DNA of 64,000 nt from Leptolyngbya sp. FACHB-60 (GCF_014695775.1 NZ_JACJOX010000049.1:186001-250000), one strand, 5' to 3'. Numbered from the stretch's first letter, positions 9,810 through 18,329 are shown. The notes: a model not told the origin generated them from the sequence alone. Translations and numbers: made by a program.

Positions 9810-10667
9810 ATGGTCCGCCTCACCTCCTGGCTCACCCGCACCCCCGTCCACCTCGCTCTAGTCACCCTCTCCCTCCTGTGGACTCTCCCTAGCCTGGGTC
9901 TGCTGATCAGCTCCCTGCGGCCCCCGTCTGACGTGATCTCCAGCGGCTGGTGGACGGTGTTTCAACATCCCTTCGAGTTCACTCAGTACAGCCTGGAAAA
10001 CTACCGCGCGGTGCTGGGCGCAGCAGGGATGGGGCAGGCGTTGCTGAACAGCTTTACCATTGCGATTCCGGCGACGGTGATGCCGATCGCGATCGCCACT
10101 TTTGCCGCCTATGCCCTGGCCTGGATAGAGTTTCCCGGTCGCCAGTGGCTGTTTTTGGCGATCGTGGCGCTGCTGGTGGTGCCCTTGCAGATGACGTTTA
10201 TTCCACTGCTGCGGACCTATGGCGATTTGGGACTGACGGGCACCTTTGCCGGGGTGTGGCTGGCCCACACGGGCTACAGTCTGCCCCTGGGCATTTATCT
10301 GTTGGGCAACTATATTCAGGCGTTGCCGAGGGATTTAGTTGAAGCGGCGGCGGTGGATGGGGCAACCCACTGGGCAATTTTTACGCGGCTGATTGTGCCG
10401 CTGTCGATGCCTGCAATCGCCTCCTTTGCGGTGTTCCAGTTTCTCTGGGTCTGGAATGATCTGCTGGTGGCGCTGGTATTTTTGGGTGGCACGCCCACCG
10501 TCGCACCCCTGACGATTACTCTGACGAACCTAGTCGGCTCGCGGGGGCAAGACTGGCACCTGCTCACTGCCGGAGCGTTTGTCACCATGACGGTGCCGCT
10601 GCTGGTGTTTTTTGCCCTCCAGAGATACTTTGTGCGGGGGCTGCTGGCGGGGTCGGTGAAGGGGTAG
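9810..10667 (+). CDS. ggtD: ABC transporter permease, AglG/GgtD-like
   Basis: Second permease of the same importer, 285 residues. It has an N-terminal helix at about 13-33, further helices to residue ~275 and the EAA loop EAAAVDGATHWAIFTRLIVP near residue 178. It pairs with the upstream permease to form the channel. The 39-base spacer before it is a pure pyrimidine-rich tract (C/T with few A), the same low-complexity type found before the ATPase gene, and no clear Shine-Dalgarno sequence is present. Its stop is immediately followed by one arm of a long inverted repeat. Confidence 0.9.
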   Translation: MVRLTSWLTRTPVHLALVTLSLLWTLPSLGLLISSLRPPSDVISSGWWTVFQHPFEFTQYSLENYRAVLGAAGMGQALLNSFTIAIPATVMPIAIATFAAYALAWIEFPGRQWLFLAIVALLVVPLQMTFIPLLRTYGDLGLTGTFAGVWLAHTGYSLPLGIYLLGNYIQALPRDLVEAAAVDGATHWAIFTRLIVPLSMPAIASFAVFQFLWVWNDLLVALVFLGGTPTVAPLTITLTNLVGSRGQDWHLLTAGAFVTMTVPLLVFFALQRYFVRGLLAGSVKG

Positions 10668-10791
10668 ATGGGTGGATGGGTGGGAGGGTAAGCAGGTAGG
10701 CGAGTAGATGAGCCTAAAAACTTCACCCCCTTACTCTTTTCCCTCACCCATCCACCCTCCTACCCATCCACCCTCCCACTCATCCACCCAT
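10668..10791. repeat. 22-base inverted repeat in low-complexity GGGTGGAT / ATCCACCC tracts
   Basis: The left arm at 10668-10689 starts on the base after the ggtD stop codon and is a G-rich tract of GGATGGGTGGGAGGGT type. The right arm at 10770-10791 is its reverse complement with one mismatch in 22. The 80 bases between hold an A/T-richer stretch and more CCATCCACCC units. In mRNA this could form a stem ending just before the ATPase start codon at 10807, a place where it could split expression of permeases and ATPase. The tracts resemble cyanobacterial short tandem repeats. Confidence 0.75.
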
Positions 10792-10806
10792 CCACTCCCC
10801 CACCCT

Positions 10807-11910
10807 ATGGCCTCGGTCACTTTCAAGTCTGTTACTAAGCGCTACGGCGAGTTTGTGGCCCTGCGCGAGCTGGATATTAAGATTGGCGATCGCGAGTTTC
10901 TCGTCTTTGTCGGCCCCTCGGGCTGCGGCAAAACCACTACCCTGCGGCTGCTGGCGGGGTTAGACAGCGTGACTGCGGGGGATATCTACATTGGCGATCG
11001 CCGGGTGAATGAGCTGGCTAGCCGCGATCGCGACATTGCCATGGTGTTTCAGTCCTACGCGCTGTACCCCCACATGACGGTGTACGACAATATGGCCTTT
11101 AGCCTGGAGCTTCAGGGTTTGGGCAAGGGCGACATTCAGCAGCGAGTGCAGCGGGCGGCCCAGCAGATGGGGCTGGAAGATTTGCTCCACCGCAAGCCTA
11201 AGGAACTCTCAGGGGGGCAGCGGCAGCGAGTGGCGGTGTGTCGGGCGATCGTCCGCAACCCGGCGGTGTTTTTAATGGATGAACCCCTCTCTAACCTCGA
11301 TGCCCAACTGCGAGTGCAGGCCCGCACCGAGATCAGCCGCCTGCACCGCGAGCTAGAGAGCACATTCATCTATGTCACCCATGACCAGGTCGAGGCTATG
11401 ACCATGGGCACCCGCATCGCCATTTTGAACCAGGGCGTCTTGCAGCAGATCGACACCCCTCAGGCAATCTACAGCACGCCCAAAAACAAGTTTGTGGCCG
11501 GTTTTATCGGCAGCCCCGCGATGAATTTTTTCGACGGCGCACTGGTGCAAATGGTCGATCAGCTTTGGTTCAAATCCGATGCGCTGAGTTTGCCTCTACC
11601 ACCGACAATCCCGGCCCATTGCCAGCGCTACGTCGGCCAGCGAGTGACCTGCGGCCTTCGCCCCGAAGATATTCACGATGCCCGCTACCTGCCCCCTGGC
11701 ATGGTCACCGCTCCCCTCAAAGGCACGATTACCCACACAGAAAGCATGGGCCATGAGGTGATTGTCTATCTCACTTTAGGCGACGGACAGAGCTGTGCGG
11801 CCAGGGTCGATCGGCGCTCAACTCTAGCCCTGGGCGACAGGGTTGAACTCGCTGTGAACACCACCGTCCTACACCTGTTCAATCCCTACACTGGAGAGGC
11901 GATAAGTTAA
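10807..11910 (+). CDS. ggtA: ABC transporter ATP-binding protein, MsmK/AglK/GgtA-like
   Basis: Cytoplasmic ATPase that powers the two permeases. The 367-residue protein has Walker A GPSGCGKTT near residue 38, Q-loop VFQSYALYPHMTVYDN, signature LSGGQRQRVA near 135, Walker B AVFLMDEPLSNLD and H-loop THDQVEAMTMG. A C-terminal TOBE/OB regulatory domain (about 240-367) is typical of sugar importers. The frame continues upstream to 10708, but that part translates the CCATCCACCC repeat into Pro/His/Ser; the family starts MASVTFKSVTKRYG, giving 10807. Confidence 0.95.
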   Translation: MASVTFKSVTKRYGEFVALRELDIKIGDREFLVFVGPSGCGKTTTLRLLAGLDSVTAGDIYIGDRRVNELASRDRDIAMVFQSYALYPHMTVYDNMAFSLELQGLGKGDIQQRVQRAAQQMGLEDLLHRKPKELSGGQRQRVAVCRAIVRNPAVFLMDEPLSNLDAQLRVQARTEISRLHRELESTFIYVTHDQVEAMTMGTRIAILNQGVLQQIDTPQAIYSTPKNKFVAGFIGSPAMNFFDGALVQMVDQLWFKSDALSLPLPPTIPAHCQRYVGQRVTCGLRPEDIHDARYLPPGMVTAPLKGTITHTESMGHEVIVYLTLGDGQSCAARVDRRSTLALGDRVELAVNTTVLHLFNPYTGEAIS

Positions 11911-12030
11911 CCCCTTGGATGGGCATGTTTAGGTACGGCTTTTGTTACCTTAACTAAGAACAACGCTGAGCAGGGAATAATTCGACTCTGGCACCTGTTC
12001 TGCTCACTCCACCACCAGAGGATTTTCTCT

Positions 12031-13650
12031 ATGGCAAAGGTGCCTAGAGGTAAAGGACAGTCTCCCCGCTTTTGGAACGAGATTACTCCAGAGTCATCGG
12101 AGTTGCACCTCTCCCCGACGGCGTGGCGGCATGAGGAGACCGTGAATAGGCAGATTCAAGTTTATGCCCAGCTGCATTTGCTGCAGCAGATAGTGGATTC
12201 GATGCCCGCCTGCGTTTCTTACGTAGACAAAAATCTCTGCTATCAATACGTCAATGCCACGTATCAAGAATGGTTTGGCATCAAGTCAGAGGATCTCTAT
12301 GGCCGCTCTGTGGAGACCATTATTGGCACTGCCGCCTACGAAAAGGCCAAGCCCAATATTGATCGGGTTTTGGCGGGCGAAAAGGTGATCTATGAAGCCA
12401 CCCTGCACTATGCTCTGGCAGGGAAGCGCCACGTGCAGGGTACTTTGGTGCCTGACTACGATATTGAGGGTGCGGTGAAAGGCTACTTTGCGCTGGTGCA
12501 AGACCTGAGCGCTCGCAAGGAGGCAGAACTCGCCCTTCAGCGCAAAGTCGAGCAAGATCACACGCTCTGGCAAATTACCCAACGCGTTCGCCAAACCCTT
12601 GACCTGCAAGAGATCTTGGCCACTGCCACTGAGGAGGTGCAGCGTTATCTGCACGTCGATCGCACCCTGATTTTTCAGTTCATCTCAGGTGATGGCGGCG
12701 AGGTAATTCAGGTCACGGCTCAAGCCGACTGCCCTATGGCCGTCGATACCCACCAGTGGCAGGAGCAAGGGCTACGGTCAACCTGCTATCAATACTACAG
12801 TCAGGGCACCGTGAGCACCGTCGCCGACCTAGCCTGCCAGGATGCCGATCTCTGTCTCAGCCCCTGGATGCGGGCGATCGCGGCCAAGTCGGCCATTATT
12901 GCCCCGGTGCTACAGGCGCAAGACGAAGGAGAAAACCGTCTCTGGGGTTTTTTGATCGCTCAGACGTGCAACGACTATCGCCAGTGGAGTACGGGAGAAG
13001 TCGAGCTGCTGGAGCAGGTGGCCGATCAGCTGGCGATCGCCGTGCAGCAGGCCAACCTATTGGCGTCATTGCAGTGCCAAGCTGAACGACTGGCCGAGAC
13101 TAACCATGCCTTAGAGCGGGCTAACCAACGCCTCAATGAACTGAGTCGCCAAGATGCCCTGACTAAAATCGCCAACCGTCGCCATTTTGATGCTGTTCTC
13201 CGGCAGGAGTGGAAGCGCATGAGCCGCAGCCAGTTACCCCTTTCACTAATCATGTTTGACGTTGACCATTTCAAGCAATTCAATGATCACCATGGGCACC
13301 CAGCTGGGGATATCTGCCTGACCACCGTCGCCCAAACCAGCCAGCAGGTGGTCAATCGCCCTACCGATTTAGTCGCTCGCTACGGAGGTGAGGAGTTTGC
13401 CGTCGTCTTGCCCCATACCGACCTGGCGGGGGCGCTCACCATTGCCGAAACCCTTCGCCACAGCATCTGCGCTCTCAACATCGTGAATTTTGAAACGGCA
13501 ACCGAGACGGTCTATGTCACCGTCAGCGTCGGAGTGGCCTGCCAGATTCCTGCCGTCGGCACGTCGCCCCAACGTCTGATCGACAGTGCTGACCAGGCGC
13601 TCTACCAAGCCAAGCAAACCGGACGCAACCGCGTAGTCTGTGGGGAATAA
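12031..13650 (+). CDS. PAS-GAF-GGDEF diguanylate cyclase
   Basis: Predicted to make cyclic di-GMP from two GTP. Domains: PAS at about 50-165, GAF at about 190-345 and GGDEF at about 375-539. The active-site motif is GGEEF at 452-456, and an RxxD inhibitory site (RPTD, 443-446) lies five residues before it, so product feedback is expected. The GAF belongs to the phytochrome-like class by pattern but I see no bilin-binding Cys-His, so a chromophore is not supported. A GAGGA sequence 9 bases before the ATG fixes the start. The gene sits between the transporter ATPase and the binding protein on the same strand, 120 bases after the former. Confidence 0.93.
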   Translation: MAKVPRGKGQSPRFWNEITPESSELHLSPTAWRHEETVNRQIQVYAQLHLLQQIVDSMPACVSYVDKNLCYQYVNATYQEWFGIKSEDLYGRSVETIIGTAAYEKAKPNIDRVLAGEKVIYEATLHYALAGKRHVQGTLVPDYDIEGAVKGYFALVQDLSARKEAELALQRKVEQDHTLWQITQRVRQTLDLQEILATATEEVQRYLHVDRTLIFQFISGDGGEVIQVTAQADCPMAVDTHQWQEQGLRSTCYQYYSQGTVSTVADLACQDADLCLSPWMRAIAAKSAIIAPVLQAQDEGENRLWGFLIAQTCNDYRQWSTGEVELLEQVADQLAIAVQQANLLASLQCQAERLAETNHALERANQRLNELSRQDALTKIANRRHFDAVLRQEWKRMSRSQLPLSLIMFDVDHFKQFNDHHGHPAGDICLTTVAQTSQQVVNRPTDLVARYGGEEFAVVLPHTDLAGALTIAETLRHSICALNIVNFETATETVYVTVSVGVACQIPAVGTSPQRLIDSADQALYQAKQTGRNRVVCGE

Positions 13651-13807
13651 AGTATTCTTTTCGCAAGGCTGGCACAGTAGAGTAACCTGGTTTTCTAGAA
13701 TTGCTGTGGTCTAAGACAAGTCCACAGAACTCTTTCCCGCCCTATTTAGGCTTTGGCTCTGGGGTAAGGGCAGGGCCATTCATGCCAACTGATCTCAGGC
13801 CAGCACC

Positions 13808-15103
13808 ATGAAAAAACTTCCCCAGTTTGTCGGGCTTACTCTCACCGTTAGCGTTTTGATGTTGGGTTGCAGGTCGCAGTCAAACGCCCCCCAAACTACC
13901 GAAGTTCGCTCCGGCGATACGATCACCATTCTAGGCACCCTGACCGGCGTGGGCGAAGACAAGCTGCGGGCCGCTATGGCTCCCTTTACCGCCGCCACCG
14001 GGATTGAAATCATCTACGAGGGCAGCGACGCCTTTACTACTCTGGTGTCGGTGCGAGTCGACTCGGGCAATCCGCCAGATATGGCCCTGTTCCCCCAGCC
14101 GGGGCTGATGATGGATTTTGCTGAGGCCGGGCAGATGGTGCCCCTGACCGACTTTATCGATCGCCCTACCCTGAGCGACGCCTACGACGAGTATCTGCTG
14201 AACCTGGTCAGCTTAGAGAACGATGTCTACGGCCTGTGGATGCGGGCCGACGTGAAAAGCCTGGTGTGGTACAACCCGCAAGCCTTTGAGGCCAAAGGCT
14301 ACATCGTGCCAGAGACTTGGGCGGAGATGGAAGCGCTGAGCGATCGCATGAGCGCTGACGGCAGCAAACCCTGGTGCATGGGTATGGAAAGCGGCCAGGC
14401 CACCGGTTGGGTTGGCACCGACTGGGTTGAAGATATTTTGCTGCGCCAGGCGGGGCCAGCGGTGTATGACCAGTGGGTCAGCCATGAGATTCCCTTTGCT
14501 GACCCGCAGGTAAAGGCAGCGTTTGAAGGCTTTGGGGCGATCGCCCTCAACCCCGATGCGGTGCTGGGCGGCACCACCGGCATTCTCAGCACCCCCTTTG
14601 GGGAGGCCCCACTGCCCCTATTTGCCAACCCACCAGGCTGCTACCTGCATCACCAGGCCAGCTTTATTGTCGAATTTTTGCCCGAAACCATCGAACCCGG
14701 CGTCAACCTCAGCGTATTTCCGCTGCCGCCAATGGACCCAGCCCAGGGCGATGCGGTGATTTTGGGCGGCATTGTCTTTGGCGTATTTAACGACACGCCA
14801 GCGGTGCGCGCCCTGATGGCCTATCTAGCCACTCCCGAACCCCACGCGATCTGGGCCGGGCTGGGCAGCTACATCTCGCCGCACCAGCAGGTGAGCCTCG
14901 ACGCTTACCCCGATGACCTCACCCGCAAACAGGCCGAGATTTTGCGCGATGCCGATGTGCTGCGCTTCGACGGTGCTGATTTGATGCCGGGCGCGATCGG
15001 TACGGGCGCATTTTGGTCGGGCATTGTTGACTATGTCGATGGCCAGGATTTAGACACCGTTCTCAGTGACATTGACGCCGCCTGGCCCCCAGAATCTGAG
15101 TAG
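13808..15103 (+). CDS. ggtB: extracellular solute-binding lipoprotein, AglE/GgtB-like
   Basis: Periplasmic substrate-binding protein for the upstream permeases. A lipoprotein signal peptide spans residues 1-21 with lipobox LMLGC, giving Cys 21 as the anchor. The mature protein is a family 1 solute-binding protein of normal length (431 in all). The block GSDAFTTLVSVRVDSGNPPD followed by PQPGL is typical of the AglE/GgtB branch. Ligand by similarity: an alpha-glucoside such as glucosylglycerol, sucrose or trehalose. It is separated from the rest of the transporter by the diguanylate cyclase gene and a 157-base spacer that may hold its own promoter. Confidence 0.92.
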   Translation: MKKLPQFVGLTLTVSVLMLGCRSQSNAPQTTEVRSGDTITILGTLTGVGEDKLRAAMAPFTAATGIEIIYEGSDAFTTLVSVRVDSGNPPDMALFPQPGLMMDFAEAGQMVPLTDFIDRPTLSDAYDEYLLNLVSLENDVYGLWMRADVKSLVWYNPQAFEAKGYIVPETWAEMEALSDRMSADGSKPWCMGMESGQATGWVGTDWVEDILLRQAGPAVYDQWVSHEIPFADPQVKAAFEGFGAIALNPDAVLGGTTGILSTPFGEAPLPLFANPPGCYLHHQASFIVEFLPETIEPGVNLSVFPLPPMDPAQGDAVILGGIVFGVFNDTPAVRALMAYLATPEPHAIWAGLGSYISPHQQVSLDAYPDDLTRKQAEILRDADVLRFDGADLMPGAIGTGAFWSGIVDYVDGQDLDTVLSDIDAAWPPESE

Positions 15104-15104
15104 G

Positions 15105-15121
15105 GGCGCATAGCGTGCGCC
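15105..15121 (+). terminator. weak hairpin after the binding-protein gene
   Basis: GGCGCA at 15105-15110 and TGCGCC at 15116-15121 form a 6-base-pair stem with a 5-base loop, starting one base after the ggtB stop. A T-rich stretch (GGAATTTGGTTTT) begins only a few bases later. It could be a weak terminator. Confidence 0.35.
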
Positions 15122-15196
15122 TGCCGAGGAATTTGGTTTTCCCTCAGGGGTTGCTGACTAACAATATGATTTGAGAGCGCAAACCCCCATGCCAGA

Positions 15197-15301
15197 ATGC
15201 TGGCCGGCGTCGGCAAACTGCTCAAAAACACCCCGGTCATGGATGGGTCAGCCCGCACTAAGGGTGCCGTAGCCCCGAGTGAGATAGGGAAGCTAAATTG
15301 A
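15197..15301 (+). CDS. possible 34-residue small protein
   Basis: A short frame in the spacer between the convergent ggtB and thioesterase genes encodes a 34-residue peptide beginning MLAGVGKLLKNTPVMDG and ending in a Ser/Lys-rich stretch. Composition looks protein-like, and the stop falls 12 bases before the thioesterase stop. No ribosome-binding site is evident and I do not recognise the sequence. It could be a real small protein, a gene remnant, or chance. Confidence 0.25.
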   Translation: MLAGVGKLLKNTPVMDGSARTKGAVAPSEIGKLN

Positions 15302-15312
15302 TGTGCCAAGAC

Positions 15313-15735
15313 TTAGACTTCCGCCGCCACAGTTAAATAGGCAGAAAACAAAGCTCTTTCTTCCGATGAAAGGCGTTTGGGACGCATGGTTTTGACGTCT
15401 ACAAATAAGCCCTTTTGCATGCCCTCAGCGGCCAGCACCTGGTCACCGTTGTAAAACCGAAACTGCATGACCGCTGAGGCATTGCGCAGCTCAGACAGCC
15501 ACATCTGAGCCTGAACGCGATCGCCCAAATACAGCGGCAATTTATAAATAATGTTGGTTTGAGTTAAAACGGGCGCAATTCCCTGTTTGAGCACCTCATG
15601 GATCGGCATGCCAATGGCTTCTAGTAGCTTGAGGCGACCAATTTCCATCCAGTGAATATAGACAGAGTTATTCACATGGCCAGCGAAGTCAATTTGATAG
15701 GTATAAACCTCAAGATCAAACAGAAGTTTGTGCAT
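15313..15735 (-). CDS. hotdog-fold acyl-CoA thioesterase (4HBT family)
   Basis: 140-residue single hotdog domain. The active-site region reads YQIDFAGHVNNSVYIHWME (about residues 12-30), where the Asp plus HVNN are the 4-hydroxybenzoyl-CoA thioesterase signature. Relatives in cyanobacteria hydrolyse 1,4-dihydroxy-2-naphthoyl-CoA for phylloquinone or other acyl-CoAs; which applies here is not decided by sequence. The gene is divergent from a TetR regulator over a 95-base spacer holding two matching operators, so it is very likely repressed by that regulator. Confidence 0.88.
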   Translation of the reverse strand: MHKLLFDLEVYTYQIDFAGHVNNSVYIHWMEIGRLKLLEAIGMPIHEVLKQGIAPVLTQTNIIYKLPLYLGDRVQAQMWLSELRNASAVMQFRFYNGDQVLAAEGMQKGLFVDVKTMRPKRLSSEERALFSAYLTVAAEV

Positions 15736-15768
15736 AGTTTGCGCTCAGCCAGAAAATGATCGACCTAA

Positions 15769-15784
15769 GTCACCGCCCAGTGAC
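15769..15784. promoter_or_regulatory. operator 1, GTCAC-N6-GTGAC
   Basis: Perfect inverted repeat GTCAC (15769-15773), six bases, GTGAC (15780-15784), in the spacer between the divergent thioesterase and TetR genes. Size and symmetry fit a TetR-family dimer site. It shares its arms and spacing with a second site 27 bases downstream. Confidence 0.75.
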
Positions 15785-15795
15785 ACGGTATCATG

Positions 15796-15811
15796 GTCAC
15801 CGAGTGGTGAC
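15796..15811. promoter_or_regulatory. operator 2, GTCAC-N6-GTGAC
   Basis: Second copy of the same inverted repeat, GTCAC (15796-15800) and GTGAC (15807-15811), 20 bases before the TetR start codon. The two sites are 27 bases apart centre to centre, about 2.5 helical turns. Bound repressor here would block the TetR gene's own promoter or its translation start region. Confidence 0.75.
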
Positions 15812-15830
15812 AAGCTGACGAGAGGACTTT

Positions 15831-16442
15831 ATGGCGCGCGACAAAGAAGAAACTAAGGCCCGCATTCTAACCGCCGTCGGCAAGCTCTTGGCCGAATCGG
15901 GCTTTAAGAGCTTAGGGGTAAATGCGATCGCCCGCGAGGCTGGAGTCGATAAAGTCTTGATTTATCGCTATTTTGAAGGGCTACCGCGCTTGCTCCAGTG
16001 TTTTGCCCAGGAGGGAGAATATTGGCCTACGGTGAATGAGCTAGTTGGGGATGAGTCTGCGGTAAACGCTGAAACCCTAGCCGATTGGATGGCTTATCTA
16101 CTGTCAAGATTTACAGACAATTTGCAAGAGCGCCCCATGACCCAAGAAATTCTGCGGTGGGAGCTGCTAGAAGGCAATGAGCTAACCCGCGAACTCGCCA
16201 ATGTGCGCGACCGATTTGCCCTAGACAGCCTGAAATTTCTTGAGGCTAAAGGCTCGTTTCCCTCAGACAAAGATATTCCGGCCATCAGTGCTGTTTTGGT
16301 GGCCGGGGTAGTTTATTTAATGCTGCGCACTAAATCTAGCAGCACGTTTATGGGTATCGACTTTAGCTCGCCCGATGGCTGGCAGCGCATCGAAGCCGCC
16401 CTCAACTCTATTGTTCAACTAACGGTTGAAGGCAAACCCTAA
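15831..16442 (+). CDS. TetR/AcrR family transcriptional regulator
   Basis: 203-residue one-component regulator. The N-terminal helix-turn-helix runs over residues 5-50, with the recognition region LGVNAIAREAGVDKVLIYRYF. The C-terminal ligand domain (about 60-195) is mostly helical and not recognisable in detail. AGAGGA eight bases before the ATG gives a good start. Twin palindromes sit between it and the divergent thioesterase, so autorepression and control of the thioesterase are expected; an acyl-CoA or fatty acid ligand is a plausible inference. Confidence 0.93.
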   Translation: MARDKEETKARILTAVGKLLAESGFKSLGVNAIAREAGVDKVLIYRYFEGLPRLLQCFAQEGEYWPTVNELVGDESAVNAETLADWMAYLLSRFTDNLQERPMTQEILRWELLEGNELTRELANVRDRFALDSLKFLEAKGSFPSDKDIPAISAVLVAGVVYLMLRTKSSSTFMGIDFSSPDGWQRIEAALNSIVQLTVEGKP

Positions 16443-16487
16443 AGTCCATTGGCGAGTGTTGACTGGGCCTTCGTCAAGCTTTGATTT

Positions 16488-16520
16488 GTAGGTTGGGGTA
16501 AGCGCTAGCAGAAACCAACA
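16488..16520. repeat. short dispersed palindromic repeat remnant
   Basis: The stretch GTAGGTTGGGGTAAGCGC followed by AGAAACCAACA is a diverged copy of the widespread REP-like element of form GTAGGTTGGG...CCCAACA. It lies between the convergent TetR and Uma2 stops, where it may help termination. A relative starting GTAGGTTGCGTTAGCGC occurs at 58313. Confidence 0.6.
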
Positions 16521-16534
16521 AAGCTAACTGACAG

Positions 16535-17104
16535 TTAAACAAAGGGCAGCACTACGCCCTCGTAAATATGCTCGATAGGGCAAGCAACCCCAATGCTATC
16601 GAAGGAAATACGGTCTCCAGCTTGATAGGGGTAATATAACCACAGCCGCCCCTCACCGCGGCGATAGATCTCTACTGTCATTGCTGCAGAGTCAATCAAC
16701 CCATACTCTTGCAGACTGGGTAGCGTGCGATATTCCTCAAACTTTTTGCCCCGATCCAACGCCTCTGTGCCAGGAGATAATACCTCTACAACTAAGCTCG
16801 GATATTGAATCGCATCTACAGCTTGAATATCGCGGCGATCGCAGCTCACCACTAAGTCAGGGTAACGGTAGATATTGGCCGTAATTTTGACCTTGGCGTC
16901 AGCGACATTGCCTCGACAGCCCCGTTGTTTCAGGTGCGGTCTAAACAGGGTATAGAGGTTGAGAGCGATGTCGTTATGGGGCAGAGCCCCCCCCGTCATC
17001 GCTACAACTTCGCCGTTGACGTATTCGTAGCGCCGATCTTGGGAGGGCTCCCAGGTCAGGTAAGCCTCTACGGTCATTGCAAAAGAATGACTTGATACAA
17101 CCAT
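16535..17104 (-). CDS. Uma2 family (DUF820) endonuclease-like protein
   Basis: 189-residue protein of the Uma2 family, a PD-(D/E)XK-type nuclease fold that is greatly expanded in cyanobacteria with no proven cellular role. Landmarks: YLTWEPSQDRRYEYVNGEVVAM at 14-36, a PDLVV motif near 100 with the metal-binding Asp, and VVEVLSPGTE near 126 with the Glu-x-Leu-Ser signature. The catalytic pattern D-x(n)-E-x-L appears intact. It starts at ATG 17104, 32 bases past the map gene's stop on the same strand. Confidence 0.9.
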   Translation of the reverse strand: MVVSSHSFAMTVEAYLTWEPSQDRRYEYVNGEVVAMTGGALPHNDIALNLYTLFRPHLKQRGCRGNVADAKVKITANIYRYPDLVVSCDRRDIQAVDAIQYPSLVVEVLSPGTEALDRGKKFEEYRTLPSLQEYGLIDSAAMTVEIYRRGEGRLWLYYPYQAGDRISFDSIGVACPIEHIYEGVVLPFV

Positions 17105-17136
17105 GACGTTGCCCTAAAACCGGCAAATTTAATTTG

Positions 17137-17943
17137 CTAAGCCAGCACCTTGGCGGGCGAAAGCGTCAGCACATCTACCCCATCTTTGGTCACTGCGACG
17201 GTGTGCTCAAACTGGGCCGAGAGGGAGCGATCGACGGTGATTGCCGTCCAGCCGTCAACGAGCACTTCAGCCTCGTAGCTGCCAATATTGATCATCGGTT
17301 CGATGGTAAAGACCATGCCGGGGCGCAGCTTTTTGCCCTTGCCCTTTTCGCCGTAGTGGGGAATCTGCGGTGCGGCGTGGAAAATGCGGTGGACGCCGTG
17401 GCCCACAAAGTCGCGCACTACTGAGAAGCCTTCGGCCTCAGCGTATTCTTGAATGGCAGCACCAATGTCACCCACCCGAGCACCGGGCTTGACCGCGCGA
17501 ATGCCGCGCCACATGGCTTCTTCGGTGACTTCAACCAGACGGCGGGCAGTGGGGGAAGGCTCACCCACAAAAAAGGTGCGAGAGGTGTCGCCGTGGTAGC
17601 CGTCCAGAATGGGGGTGACGTCGATATTGATAATGTCGCCGTCGCGCAGCACATCTTCGCCGTTGGGAATGCCGTGGCAAATAACTTCGTTGATGCTGGT
17701 GCAGATCGAACGAGGGAAGGGCATCACCGTACCGGCATAGCCCAAGGGAGCGCTTTTCGCGCCGTGCTTTTGGGTCCAGGTTTCGGCCAAGTCGTTGAGT
17801 TCTTGGGTGCTAACGCCGGGCTTAACGTGGGGAGTCAGGTAGTCGAGCAGCTGAGCGGCGAGCTGGCAGGCTTTGCGCATTTTTTCTAGCTCGCGGCTAG
17901 AAAGGAGAGTAATGACTTCGGAGGGTTGCTTTTGTTCTTCCAC
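17137..17943 (-). CDS. map: methionine aminopeptidase type I
   Basis: Removes the initiator methionine from nascent proteins. The 268-residue protein has all metal and catalytic residues of the pita-bread fold: ICHGIP (His), NIDVTP and GDTSRTF (two Asp), GHGVHRIFH (His), FTIEPM (Glu) and QFEHTV (Glu). An N-terminal extension of ~17 residues precedes the usual start of type I enzymes; ATG 17943 is the first start in frame. It is the first gene of a leftward pair with the Uma2 gene. Confidence 0.96.
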   Translation of the reverse strand: MEEQKQPSEVITLLSSRELEKMRKACQLAAQLLDYLTPHVKPGVSTQELNDLAETWTQKHGAKSAPLGYAGTVMPFPRSICTSINEVICHGIPNGEDVLRDGDIINIDVTPILDGYHGDTSRTFFVGEPSPTARRLVEVTEEAMWRGIRAVKPGARVGDIGAAIQEYAEAEGFSVVRDFVGHGVHRIFHAAPQIPHYGEKGKGKKLRPGMVFTIEPMINIGSYEAEVLVDGWTAITVDRSLSAQFEHTVAVTKDGVDVLTLSPAKVLA

Positions 17944-18329
17944 GGTATCTTTGGCTCTGGGTGAATGGCTGGGGGGTGAGTGCCTTAGCTATAGAGTAGG
18001 CATTTTCTCGGCGATAGGAACATTGAGGGTCTAAACTGACCGCTCTTTCCCAGCAGTAATTCCCTGGGTGATGATGCCAAAAATGCCATCTTGTTAGTAT
18101 AGCAACCGACGTTCTACTGCTCATGGTTTGCTAAGTGCTTGCGCATCTTAATGCAGGCTATTTTTTGACCAGAGGCAGGTCGATGCTTACCCTGCTCGAT
18201 GACGTTGAATCCCTGTTATAGCGATGGGTTATTCATCGTTACCCTCGCGGGTTATGGCGGTGGTGCGCTCTGCATTGCACAATGGTGCTCACTAAAGCCT
18301 ATTTCTTGGACAGCGAGGATGGTTGGCTT
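17944..18329. other. divergent intergenic region upstream of map and the broken GNAT gene
   Basis: 386 bases between divergent genes. Short minus-strand frames exist but look non-coding. It must carry the map promoter. I see no repeat family, RNA gene or strong hairpin. Confidence 0.4.

Noticed and set aside
17897..18124. 75-codon minus-strand frame upstream of map
   Set aside because: Overlaps the map start and has non-coding-like composition (many Arg, Trp, His) with no domain.
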